A stretch of 9,541 nt of DNA from Natrialbaceae archaeon B1-Br10_E2g27 (GTDB lineage Archaea; Halobacteriota; Halobacteria; Halobacteriales; Natrialbaceae): contig LKMM01000075.1 of NCBI GenBank assembly GCA_001563885.1, positions 1 to 9,541 on the forward strand, given 5' to 3'. Under the pieces are notes generated by a model that saw only the letters and a list, made by a program, of their open reading frames with translations, had not been told where the DNA came from and did not search any database. The position numbers and the translations under genes were made by a program. Position 1 is the first letter of the stretch. Each line of letters begins with the position of its first letter. Below are positions 1 through 6,294 of this stretch, one piece after another.

Positions 1-19
1 GTCGACGCTTGGCGGAGTA

Positions 20-922
20 CTAGGCACGCGGGTCGTACCGATTGCGAATAACGATTGCGACGGCGTTCATGAGGAGCAAGATCGTAAGCAAGACGACGAT
101 TCCGGCGGCAGCGATGTGTTGGAAGGCCGGTTCGGGGTTCGATGCCCACTCGAAGATCATCATTGGCATCGCGCTGAATGGGCTCGTAAGGCTATCCGGC
201 GCGATGAAAAGCGACGTCGCTGCACCAACCATCAAGATCGGTGCCGTCTCGCCGATCGCACGCGACAGTGAGAGAATCGTCCCCGTCATAATCCCCGGCA
301 ACGCCCGTGGGAGGACAACGTCACGAATCACTTGCCACTGAGTCGCGCCGACACCGTAGGCTGCCTGTCGCTGAGAATCCGGCACCGCACGCAGCGCTTC
401 CTGACTCGAGACGATGACGATCGGCAAGATAAGAAGCGTCAGCGTCAGGGCACCGGCGATGAGACTGGTTCCGAGTTGGATCGAGCGGACGAAAATCGCC
501 AGACCCAACAGTCCGTAGACGATCGATGGCACGCCCGCGAGGTTTGCAATGTTGGCTTCGATGAACGATTTCAGCCGGTTTTCGGCAGCGTACTCCTCGA
601 GATAGACGGCCGCGCCGACACCCAGAAAGATGGTAAAGACAGCCGTCAGCGCGATCAGAAAGATCGAACCCACAATCGCCGGATAGATTCCGGCTCCGCG
701 GCCACCTGGCAGGAAGTTCTCGACTGCCTGTGAGGGCGGATAGGTCAGAAACTCCCAGCTGACCCACCCCCACGACTCATAGAGGACGTCTGCGATCAGT
801 GCAACGAGTGCGACGATCCCAACCAACGTCGAGGCGAAACAGATCGCAACGAACACACGACCGATCGTCCGTTTGCGGTCGATATCTTCGGTATCTCCGG
901 CGAATGGGTTCTCGACACTCAT
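20..922 (-). CDS. pstA: Phosphate ABC transporter permease PstA
   Basis: This is one of the two membrane subunits of the high-affinity phosphate importer (PstSCAB). It forms the transmembrane channel with PstC and passes phosphate from PstS into the cell using ATP hydrolysed by PstB. The 300-residue protein has hydrophobic segments near residues 22-46, 78-108, 122-145, 153-172, 208-235 and 270-292. The EAA-type loop that contacts the ATPase lies around residues 175-211 (EAL..VP....QAAYGVGAT.....RDVVLPRALPGI), followed by SRAIGETAP, a strong PstA/PstC signature. Its ATG overlaps the pstC stop as ATGA, and a strong SD (GGGAGGAG at 928-935, 5 nt spacing) fixes the start. It is the third gene of the operon. 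pstB is not visible and is expected past the left edge. Confidence 0.95.
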   Translation of the reverse strand: MSVENPFAGDTEDIDRKRTIGRVFVAICFASTLVGIVALVALIADVLYESWGWVSWEFLTYPPSQAVENFLPGGRGAGIYPAIVGSIFLIALTAVFTIFLGVGAAVYLEEYAAENRLKSFIEANIANLAGVPSIVYGLLGLAIFVRSIQLGTSLIAGALTLTLLILPIVIVSSQEALRAVPDSQRQAAYGVGATQWQVIRDVVLPRALPGIMTGTILSLSRAIGETAPILMVGAATSLFIAPDSLTSPFSAMPMMIFEWASNPEPAFQHIAAAGIVVLLTILLLMNAVAIVIRNRYDPRA

Positions 923-1848
923 TGGTACTCCTCCCGGTAGCGTGATTTGATCCAGAGACTAAACACGTTCATAGACAACGTCATTGCAAATAGCGTCAGG
1001 CCAACGGCAAACAGGCTCTGGTACTGGATCGAACCCGCCGACGCATCGCTGATCCCAATCTGGACCATGTAGGCAGTCATCGTCTGAATTGGTTCGAACA
1101 GATTCAGCGTGATTCGTGGATCCATTCCCGATGCAAGCGTCACCGCCATCGTCTCGCCGATCGCCCGCGACAGCGCAAGGATGTAGGATGCGATAATCCC
1201 CGACAGTGCTGCCGGAACGACGACACTCGTCGACACCTCGAACTTCGTCGCACCGAGTCCGTACGCGGCGTTTCGAAGGTCGTCTGGCACCGAACTCATC
1301 GCGTCTTCGGAGAGACTCGAGACCATCGGGATGATCATGATCCCGACGACGATCGCTCCCGCTGCGGCGTTGAACGTCCCCGTATCGGGGACAAATCGCT
1401 GGAGGAGTGGCGTAATAAACGACAGCGCAAAAAAGCCATACACGATCGTCGGGACCCCGGCAAGAATCTCGAGTGTCGGTTTGATTACGTTGCGAAACTC
1501 AGGGTCTGCGTACTCACTCAAGTAGATTGCTGTCGCTGTTCCGATAGGAATTGCGATCACTGCGGACCCGACCGTAATGAGCAACGTCCCCCAGATCAGC
1601 GGCAAGACACCGTAACTACGCGGTCGAACCACCGGAGACCAATCGGTCCCGGTGAAATACTCGACGATCGACACCTGGCTGAAAAACTCGAGTGAACCCT
1701 GCACCAAGACGACAATGATACCGAGTGTCGTCAACACCGTTACGAGCGCACACGAAAAAAACACCGATCGGATCGCTCGCTCTTTCAACGCGTTAGCTCC
1801 GCCAGTCCCACCACTGATCGCCCGTGCAGTCTCTTCAGTTTGGCTCAT
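919..1848 (-). CDS. pstC: Phosphate ABC transporter permease PstC
   Basis: This is the partner permease of PstA in the phosphate importer. The 309-residue protein has a soluble N-terminus rich in Gly, Ala and Glu, a first membrane segment at about 28-50, and further segments near 80-110, 123-150, 160-180, 212-240 and 277-300. The EAA loop is at about 181-218 (EDAMSSVP...RNAAYGLGATKFEV....VPAALSGI), followed by ALSRAIGETMAV. I chose the ATG at 1848 rather than an in-frame upstream ATG at 1953. The shorter start begins with MSQTEET, overlaps the pstS stop as ATGA, and has a GGAGG SD at 1856-1860 inside the end of pstS, 7 nt away. The extra 35 residues of the longer form are out-of-frame pstS sequence. 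Translational coupling with pstS and pstA is likely. Confidence 0.94.
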   Translation of the reverse strand: MSQTEETARAISGGTGGANALKERAIRSVFFSCALVTVLTTLGIIVVLVQGSLEFFSQVSIVEYFTGTDWSPVVRPRSYGVLPLIWGTLLITVGSAVIAIPIGTATAIYLSEYADPEFRNVIKPTLEILAGVPTIVYGFFALSFITPLLQRFVPDTGTFNAAAGAIVVGIMIIPMVSSLSEDAMSSVPDDLRNAAYGLGATKFEVSTSVVVPAALSGIIASYILALSRAIGETMAVTLASGMDPRITLNLFEPIQTMTAYMVQIGISDASAGSIQYQSLFAVGLTLFAMTLSMNVFSLWIKSRYREEYQ

Positions 1849-2879
1849 TCGGTTGCCTCCGTGATCGCTTGCTCGAGTCGCTCGCGGCTCTCTTCGAGTC
1901 TGTCTTCGGAGAGCCCAAAGAAGCCAACTCGGCGAGCAGCCCACTCCGACCACGTCAGCGTCTCGCCGTCCTCGACGACATCGGCCTCGCTTGCTTGCTC
2001 GTCGATCGGCTCGAAGTAAAACCGTGCGAAGGTCCGAACGACCTCACGTTCGAGCGCGTCCGCCCGGAAGTACGTGTACAACGGTCGAGTCAACGGCTGG
2101 TACGTTTCCGCTTCGATGGACTCCCGATCGGGTTCGATACAGCCATCGCCGTCGTCGACGCCGACTAACTGTAGGTCGTCTTCGTTCTCGTAGTAGTAGC
2201 CAGCACCACCGAAACCCAGCGCGTACTGATCGCCGCTGACACCCCGAATGATAACGTTCGTATCCGCGCTCGCGGAGTAATCCGACCGAATCGCGCCGAT
2301 TTCGCCGTTGATCTGCTCGGTGAAGAAATCGAACGTTCCAGAAGCCGGGTCGCGCCCGTAGAGAGTCAGTTCTTCCTCGGGCCACTCCTCGCGAACGTCA
2401 CTCCAGGTTTCGACGTCCGAACCCGACTCCCAGATTGCGTGTAGCTCCTCGACGGTGAGACACTCACACCAGTCGTTCTCGGGGTTGACGAAGACGGCGA
2501 TACCGTCGAGTCCGGTCTCGAGTTCGACCCACTCGATGGTATTTTCCTCACACAGATCACGCTCGTCGTCGAGAATCGTCCGACTCGCGTTCTGGACGTC
2601 CGTCTCACCGGTACAAAAGCGTTCGAACCCGGCACCCGTCCCCGATCCCTGGACGGGGATCTCGACGCGGTTGTTTCGCCACTGAAACTCCTCGGAAACG
2701 ACGGCTCCGTGTGGAAACACCGTGTTACTGCCGTCCATCTGGATTACCCCCTCGAGTCCGCTGTCTTCGCCGCGAGTTATACAGCCAGCAACCGAAGAAA
2801 GGGACGCCCCAGCCACACCGAGTAAAACCCGCCGACGCGACACCGCGTCGGCCCCAACGGTGGTCGGCTTATCTCCCAT
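1845..2879 (-). CDS. pstS: Phosphate-binding lipoprotein PstS
   Basis: This extracellular substrate-binding protein captures phosphate and delivers it to PstCA. The N-terminus carries a twin-arginine motif (SRRRVLL, residues 14-20), a short hydrophobic stretch, and a lipobox ending at Cys33 (VAGC). That indicates a Tat-exported, lipid-anchored protein, the usual haloarchaeal arrangement. Phosphate-loop motifs typical of the family are visible: DGSNTVFP (49-56), GSGTGAGFERF (78-88) and GRDPASGTFDFF (175-186). The mature domain is highly acidic. Length is 344 residues. The ATG at 2879 is preferred because it places the Tat motif 14 residues in and has a TATA-like box about 29 nt upstream; an in-frame start at 3080 would run through the promoter region. 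It is the first gene of pstSCA(B), divergent from phoU. Confidence 0.95.
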   Translation of the reverse strand: MGDKPTTVGADAVSRRRVLLGVAGASLSSVAGCITRGEDSGLEGVIQMDGSNTVFPHGAVVSEEFQWRNNRVEIPVQGSGTGAGFERFCTGETDVQNASRTILDDERDLCEENTIEWVELETGLDGIAVFVNPENDWCECLTVEELHAIWESGSDVETWSDVREEWPEEELTLYGRDPASGTFDFFTEQINGEIGAIRSDYSASADTNVIIRGVSGDQYALGFGGAGYYYENEDDLQLVGVDDGDGCIEPDRESIEAETYQPLTRPLYTYFRADALEREVVRTFARFYFEPIDEQASEADVVEDGETLTWSEWAARRVGFFGLSEDRLEESRERLEQAITEATE

Positions 2880-2888
2880 CGATCTAGT

Positions 2889-2904
2889 AGTGGTAACGAC
2901 CACT
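2889..2904. promoter_or_regulatory. Candidate operator at the pstS transcription start
   Basis: This is an inverted repeat AGTGGT-AACG-ACCACT (6-bp arms, 4-bp spacer). It lies between the proximal TATA-like box and the pstS ATG, covering the region where RNA polymerase would load. A bound protein here should affect pst transcription. The site is seen in the sequence; the operator role is inferred. Confidence 0.45.
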
Positions 2905-2911
2905 CTAAATA
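2905..2911 (-). promoter_or_regulatory. Proximal TATA-like box of the pst operon
   Basis: TATTTAG on the minus strand is centred about 29 nt before the pstS ATG. This is the spacing expected for a leaderless haloarchaeal transcript, and no SD precedes pstS. Assigned from position and composition only. Confidence 0.6.
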
Positions 2912-2925
2912 CTCTGCTATGTTTT

Positions 2926-2933
2926 CTATATAG
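2926..2933 (-). promoter_or_regulatory. Distal TATA-like box of the pst operon
   Basis: CTATATAG lies about 50 nt upstream of the pstS ATG. Transcription from it would start near 2903 and give a leader of roughly 20-25 nt, so pstS may have two promoters. The octamer is palindromic, so its strand cannot be decided from its sequence alone. Confidence 0.4.
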
Positions 2934-3032
2934 ACCTATGTTCATTATTTTTCCGGAGGTCAATCTGAATTCACAAACCCATTTCCCTCGTTCGTTAGTC
3001 AATTGTAGGCTGAACTGGCGATCTCGTTCCAA

Positions 3033-3056
3033 TATATAGATACTGTGGCGTTTAAG
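3033..3056 (+). promoter_or_regulatory. phoU promoter with two TATA-like boxes
   Basis: TATATAG at 3033-3039 and TTTAAG at 3051-3056 both lie upstream of phoU. The second is about 27 nt before the ATG at 3081 and fits a leaderless transcript starting METRKVQ. The first is about 24 nt before the in-frame ATG at 3060, which would add seven residues (MRFQRSH). Confidence 0.5.
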
Positions 3057-3080
3057 ATGATGAGGTTCCAACGGTCGCAC

Positions 3081-4076
3081 ATGGAAACGCGAAAGGTCCA
3101 GGTCACCGGCGGTTCGACCTACACCGTCTCGCTCCCGAAAGGGTGGGCCACCGACAACGGTGTGAGCTCCGGGACCGTCGTCGAACTCTACCCCGAAGAC
3201 GATTCGCTGCTGTTGACTCCACGAAGCGACACCTCCCGTCAGGAAGGGAGCCTCGACATCTCCGAGATCGAAGGGGAACGGCTCACCCGCGCTGTGATGA
3301 CGATGTACGTCAGTGGCTTCGACATCATCCGTCTCGAGGCGACCCGGATTACGACCGACCAGCGCCGAGCGATTCGAAACGCAACCCAGGGTCTCGTTGG
3401 CGTCGAAATCCTTGAGGAGACGACCGACAGCGTCGTTATCCAGGACTTACTCGACTCCTCGGAACTCTCGATCGTCAACGCCGTCTCTCGAATGCGCCTG
3501 ATCGCCGTCTCGATGCTCGAGGATGCCGTCACAGCGCTTACCACCAACGACGACGACATTGCCCACGACGTGATCGAACGCGACGACGACGTCGACCGCC
3601 TCTGGCTCGTCGTCTCCCGAATCTTCCGTGCCACCCTCCGGTCTCCACGCGCCGCCGAAGAACTCGGTGTCCCCAGAGAGGACTGCTTTGAGTATCACTC
3701 GAGTGCCCGCCAACTCGAACGGATCGCCGACCACGCCACGAAAATCAGCAACCTCGCGCTCAAACTCGAAGACGTCCCTGAAGACGTTGCCGACGCCCTT
3801 GCTGCCTTACACGATGACGCCGCTGACATCCTCGAGAAGGGGATGGATGCATTGTCCGCCGAAGACAGCGACGAGGCGAGCCAACTCGGCCACGCCGCCC
3901 GCGAAGCCGTCCTCGAGATCGACGAACACACCCGAACGATCGACGATTTGCTCCGCGACCTCGACCCCGTCGAAGCCCAATCACTCGGAGTGATCGCCGA
4001 CTCGCTGTCCCGAAGCGCCGACTACGGCGGCAACATCGCCGAAACCGCACTGCAGAAGGCGGCCCCACGGCCGTAA
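3081..4076 (+). CDS. phoU: PhoU family phosphate regulator with AbrB-like N-terminal domain
   Basis: PhoU proteins sit between the Pst transporter and the phosphate response, damping uptake when phosphate is plentiful. This 331-residue protein starts with a swapped-hairpin AbrB/SpoVT-like module at about 1-48 (KVQVTGGSTYTVSLPKGWA...GVSSGTVVELYPEDDSLLL), which in related proteins binds DNA. A linking region to about 130 follows, then helical PhoU repeats, with the signature ERIADHATKIS at 213-223 and a second copy-like stretch near 307-321 (DSLSRSADYGGNIAE). I chose the ATG at 3081 because it matches the start expected for haloarchaeal PhoU proteins and has TTTAAG 27 nt upstream. Alternatives at 3057/3060 ATG or 3045 GTG are possible. 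It is divergent from pstS, so it could bind the shared region directly; that is inference. Confidence 0.93.
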   Translation: METRKVQVTGGSTYTVSLPKGWATDNGVSSGTVVELYPEDDSLLLTPRSDTSRQEGSLDISEIEGERLTRAVMTMYVSGFDIIRLEATRITTDQRRAIRNATQGLVGVEILEETTDSVVIQDLLDSSELSIVNAVSRMRLIAVSMLEDAVTALTTNDDDIAHDVIERDDDVDRLWLVVSRIFRATLRSPRAAEELGVPREDCFEYHSSARQLERIADHATKISNLALKLEDVPEDVADALAALHDDAADILEKGMDALSAEDSDEASQLGHAAREAVLEIDEHTRTIDDLLRDLDPVEAQSLGVIADSLSRSADYGGNIAETALQKAAPRP

Positions 4077-4095
4077 CCAGATACAGAGCTATACG

Positions 4096-4121
4096 GTTTT
4101 ACAACCCGCGATCGAAAAAAC
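4096..4121. terminator. Candidate shared terminator region between convergent phoU and rps8e
   Basis: The 59-bp gap between two convergent genes has TTTT at 4096-4099 on the plus strand. On the minus strand it has a T6 run (4115-4120) in the loop of a small dyad, GATCG (4110-4114) with CGATC (4122-4126). Archaeal transcription ends at T-rich stretches, so this is a plausible termination zone in both directions. Confidence 0.45.
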
Positions 4122-4135
4122 CGATCCGGATGACG

Positions 4136-4507
4136 TTACTCGAGCACTACTGCGTTGACCTGTCCGGTCTGGCCGGGGCGGGAGGTTACGCGAGCGGTCC
4201 CCTCCGAGGTCTCGATGACCGCGCCTTTCGTGATGATGTTTCGGCGGACGTAGTTGGGGTTGGCGTCGTTCTCGACGACGTCTTCGATCTCCGCGGAGAC
4301 CGTCTGTTCGCCTTTGTTGACGCTTGCAACGTTCGTTGCCAGCGCGCGCGTCTTCGAGGCGTTGCCGCGGGAGTCGACGGTGCGGAATCGTGGCTCACCA
4401 ACCTGGGTCTCGGTCGGGTGTCGTCCGAGTTCGTCTTTGCGGCGGTTGCGTACGTTTTTCAGTCGGCCACCGGTTCGCTTTCGCGTAGAGCGTCCCTGAT
4501 CTTGCAT
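4136..4507 (-). CDS. rps8e: 30S ribosomal protein S8e
   Basis: This is an archaeal/eukaryotic-type small-subunit ribosomal protein with no bacterial counterpart. The 123 residues open with the family hallmark QDQGRSTRKRTGGRLKNVR, then RRKDELGRHPTETQVG (23-38). A beta-rich body follows, with TRALATNVASVN and the C-terminal NIITKGAVIETSEGTARVTSRPGQ.GQVNAVVLE. The basic N-terminus contacts rRNA, while the C-terminal half is acidic as in halophiles. Length matches archaeal S8e. The start is set by the conserved first residues. A weak TATA-like AAGTATT (4528-4534) lies about 24 nt upstream, so the gene probably has its own leaderless transcript despite being only 51 nt downstream of the preceding gene. 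Confidence 0.97.
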   Translation of the reverse strand: MQDQGRSTRKRTGGRLKNVRNRRKDELGRHPTETQVGEPRFRTVDSRGNASKTRALATNVASVNKGEQTVSAEIEDVVENDANPNYVRRNIITKGAVIETSEGTARVTSRPGQTGQVNAVVLE

Positions 4508-4509
4508 AC

Positions 4510-4552
4510 TCGAGAAACGTTCCGGCCAATACTTGAATGCACGCTTTCTCGA
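4510..4552. promoter_or_regulatory. rps8e core promoter flanked by 8-bp inverted repeats
   Basis: The 51-bp gap upstream of rps8e holds a TATA-like AAGTATT (minus strand, 4528-4534). It is bracketed by TCGAGAAA (4510-4517) and TTTCTCGA (4545-4552), inverted copies separated by 27 bp. They could be two half-sites for a regulator or, in read-through RNA, a stem enclosing the promoter sequence. Function is unproven. Confidence 0.4.
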
Positions 4553-4558
4553 CGGCGC

Positions 4559-4873
4559 TCACTCGCCTTTGTTCGTCGGTGGACGACCGAGTTTGGCTTC
4601 GACGGCGTCAACTTTGTCACTCGCCGATCGGTCTTTCGTTCGCGTATCGTCGATTTTCAACACCGTGCTCACCCGATCGGCGTCGACAGCCTCATGTGCT
4701 GCCTGTGCCGCCGCAAACAACTCACTCGAGTCGTCGGCTTCGATCACCGTCCCCATCGGATTCGTCTCGTAGGTGACGTCGAACTCCGAGAGGGCCTCAA
4801 CCGCCTTTGCGACCTCGCCGGACATACTGTCTTCGATCACCGGTGCGACGCTTAACAGCGCGATTACGGTCAT
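4559..4873 (-). CDS. MTH1187/YkoF-like thiamine-binding family protein
   Basis: This 104-residue protein resembles the MTH1187 (formerly DUF77) family, small ferredoxin-like alpha/beta proteins that bind thiamine-type ligands in the members studied. The recognisable pattern is an N-terminal strand TVIALLSVAPV, then SGEVAKAVEALSE (about 18-30), the strand VTYETNPMGTVIEADDSSELFAAAQAAHEAV (33-63) with the family's NPMGT motif, and DRVSTVLKIDDT (65-76). The last 25 residues are charged and probably flexible. A TATA-like TATTAG (4900-4905) lies about 29 nt before the ATG with no SD, so the transcript looks leaderless. It reads towards rps8e on the same strand. Its substrate here is not shown by the sequence, and a thiamine link is family knowledge only. 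Confidence 0.82.
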   Translation of the reverse strand: MTVIALLSVAPVIEDSMSGEVAKAVEALSEFDVTYETNPMGTVIEADDSSELFAAAQAAHEAVDADRVSTVLKIDDTRTKDRSASDKVDAVEAKLGRPPTNKGE

Positions 4874-4899
4874 ACTCGCTACTGAGGGGGTGGACGGTC

Positions 4900-4905
4900 C
4901 TAATA
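4900..4905 (-). promoter_or_regulatory. TATA-like box of the MTH1187-family gene
   Basis: TATTAG is centred about 29-30 nt before the ATG at 4873. It falls in the short gap downstream of the HalOD1 stop, suggesting an independent leaderless transcript. Confidence 0.5.
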
Positions 4906-4960
4906 CTGCCGAAGGTCGTAGACGGCACCTCCGGGAGAGAAATAGCGAACTGGTGTCAGG

Positions 4961-5314
4961 TCAGTGCTCTGTGGTCTGTCCAGACGATCCCGAAGCCGGA
5001 TAAACGATCACGTCACCGTTGGCATAGACGTACACCTCGTGCTCGAGGGCGCTGAACGCGACGTGTCCGCCCGATCGTTCGGAGCCGTCGGCTTTCGGGC
5101 TGAACAGTCGCTCTAAGGCGTCCGGATCGACGCTATCGTAGAGGGAAAACTCTCCCTGTGAGACATCGGTGTCGGCGATCGATGCCAGCGCGTGGACCAC
5201 CGTCGTCGTAATCGTCGCGCTGCCGTCGTCGTCGTGGTGGAAGAGATACCGGTCGTTCGCCCGGTCGTACCGAGGGTCGTTCGTGCCATCTGTGGAGGAC
5301 AATTCTGGTTTCAT
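4961..5314 (-). CDS. Stand-alone HalOD1 output-domain protein
   Basis: This is a 117-residue acidic protein made almost entirely of a HalOD1 domain, a haloarchaeal output module of unknown activity also found fused to response-regulator receivers. Domain landmarks are a HHDDDGSATITTTVVHALASIAD stretch near 26-48, LYDSVDPDALERLF near 57-70 and the closing strands HVAFSALEHEVYVYANGDVIVYP near 82-104. No receiver, membrane segment or catalytic motif is visible. I prefer the ATG at 5314 because a good TATA box (5361-5368) lies about 50 nt upstream. The in-frame ATG at 5392 would place that box inside the coding region and has neither SD nor TATA of its own. The gene follows mscS on the same strand and may receive read-through, since no T-run ends mscS. 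Confidence 0.75.
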   Translation of the reverse strand: MKPELSSTDGTNDPRYDRANDRYLFHHDDDGSATITTTVVHALASIADTDVSQGEFSLYDSVDPDALERLFSPKADGSERSGGHVAFSALEHEVYVYANGDVIVYPASGSSGQTTEH

Positions 5315-5360
5315 TAGGGTCGATACCTGCAGATCGTCTACCGTCCGTAGCCCGCTGTCG

Positions 5361-5368
5361 TATAAAAG
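5361..5368 (-). promoter_or_regulatory. TATA box of the HalOD1 gene
   Basis: CTTTTATA on the minus strand is one of the best TATA matches in the window. It predicts a start near 5337-5340 and a leader of about 25 nt before the ATG at 5314, unlike the leaderless genes around it. Confidence 0.6.
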
Positions 5369-5481
5369 CCAATCGCCGACAGCGGTTAGCAATCGGAACG
5401 ATCAAACTGGTGTGATCGACGACGCGGTCGACCCGGACGGAGCAGGCGACAGTGCGTGGCCGTCGGGCTGACGTCGGGTAG

Positions 5482-5518
5482 CGGTATCCGTATCATCCCG
5501 CCGTCCGGTATGCGTATC
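5482..5518. repeat. GTATC iteron-like direct repeats
   Basis: CGGTATCCGTATC (5482-5494) and CGGTATGCGTATC (5506-5518) match at 12 of 13 positions with a 24-bp period. Each contains two GTATC/GTATG units 6 bp apart, giving four units in all. They lie just past the mscS stop and about 115-150 bp upstream of the HalOD1 TATA box. Confidence 0.5.
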
Positions 5519-5528
5519 GTGTCACCGT

Positions 5529-6293
5529 CTACTTGCGTTCGCGTACCAGTTCGGCCTCGAACACCCGTCGGTTCGGGACGATGTACTCCTCAGAATCGTC
5601 TTCGATCTTGGTCACAAAGAGGTCGACCTCTTGGACGATGCCCGACTGGTCACCGATGCGGATCCGATCACCGATGCCGTAGGGCTGGTTTAAAAGCAGG
5701 TAGATGCCGGCGGCACTCGAGACGAGAAAGTCTTTGAACGAGACGGCAAAGAGCGCGACAACGCCGACGGCGAACACCGCGAGTAAGACGACAAGCGGGA
5801 AGACGTAGACACCGATCTGTCCGAGCGCGATGACGAACGCGACGTACAACACTGCGTATTTGACGATTCGTGGGATCACCGCAACGTCGGGGAGTTTGAC
5901 ACTCCGGAGATACTCGCTGACCAGCAGTTCGAATTTGTCGGCGACGATAAACCCGAGGATAACGACCAGGATTGCAATAAAGACCTGCGGAAGGAATTCG
6001 GTCACACGGAACCAGAAGGCATCGGTATCGAGCAACTGAGCGATATGGATCGCCGTCAAGATCGCAATGCCATAGATGAACCACGAACTCAGTCGGGCGA
6101 CGATCTCGACTGTCGAGGTGCCGATCGATTGGGCCGTCCGCTCGAAGGGAGTCCCCTCGACGGCTTCCGGGACGCCAGAGGCCGACAGCAACTCCTTGTT
6201 GAGTCGTCCGACCAAATAGCCAACGACCAGCCCAAGCGCTAACACCGCAGCCGCGATAATCGCCGGCTCGTCGATCAGCGTCTGCCACTCCAT
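5529..6293 (-). CDS. MscS-family mechanosensitive ion channel, short form
   Basis: Small-conductance mechanosensitive channels open under membrane tension to release solutes during osmotic downshock. This 254-residue protein has five likely membrane helices (about 10-30, 64-90, 100-122, 138-162 and 164-186). The last is the Ala/Gly/Val-rich pore-lining type that runs into SFKDFLVSSAAGIYLLLNQPYGIGDRIRIGDQSGIVQEVDLFVTKI, the MscS beta domain (about 185-230), and then EEYIVPNRRV. It ends soon after, so the C-terminal alpha/beta cage of E. coli MscS is missing. Start: ATG 1 nt after the dacZ stop, with GGAGG (6303-6307) 9 nt upstream, so translation is coupled to dacZ. The context suggests c-di-AMP-linked osmotic control, which is inference. 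Confidence 0.9.
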   Translation of the reverse strand: MEWQTLIDEPAIIAAAVLALGLVVGYLVGRLNKELLSASGVPEAVEGTPFERTAQSIGTSTVEIVARLSSWFIYGIAILTAIHIAQLLDTDAFWFRVTEFLPQVFIAILVVILGFIVADKFELLVSEYLRSVKLPDVAVIPRIVKYAVLYVAFVIALGQIGVYVFPLVVLLAVFAVGVVALFAVSFKDFLVSSAAGIYLLLNQPYGIGDRIRIGDQSGIVQEVDLFVTKIEDDSEEYIVPNRRVFEAELVRERK

Positions 6294-6294
6294 C

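Noticed and set aside
321..773. Long open frames overlapping pstA, dacZ, mscS and phaP/phaE in other frames
   Set aside because: Arg- or Ser-rich shadows of G+C-rich genes, lacking acidic composition, start signals or known motifs.
2880..3080. N-terminal extension of PstS to a start at 3080
   Set aside because: It would bury the Tat signal 67 residues deep and run through the divergent promoter region.
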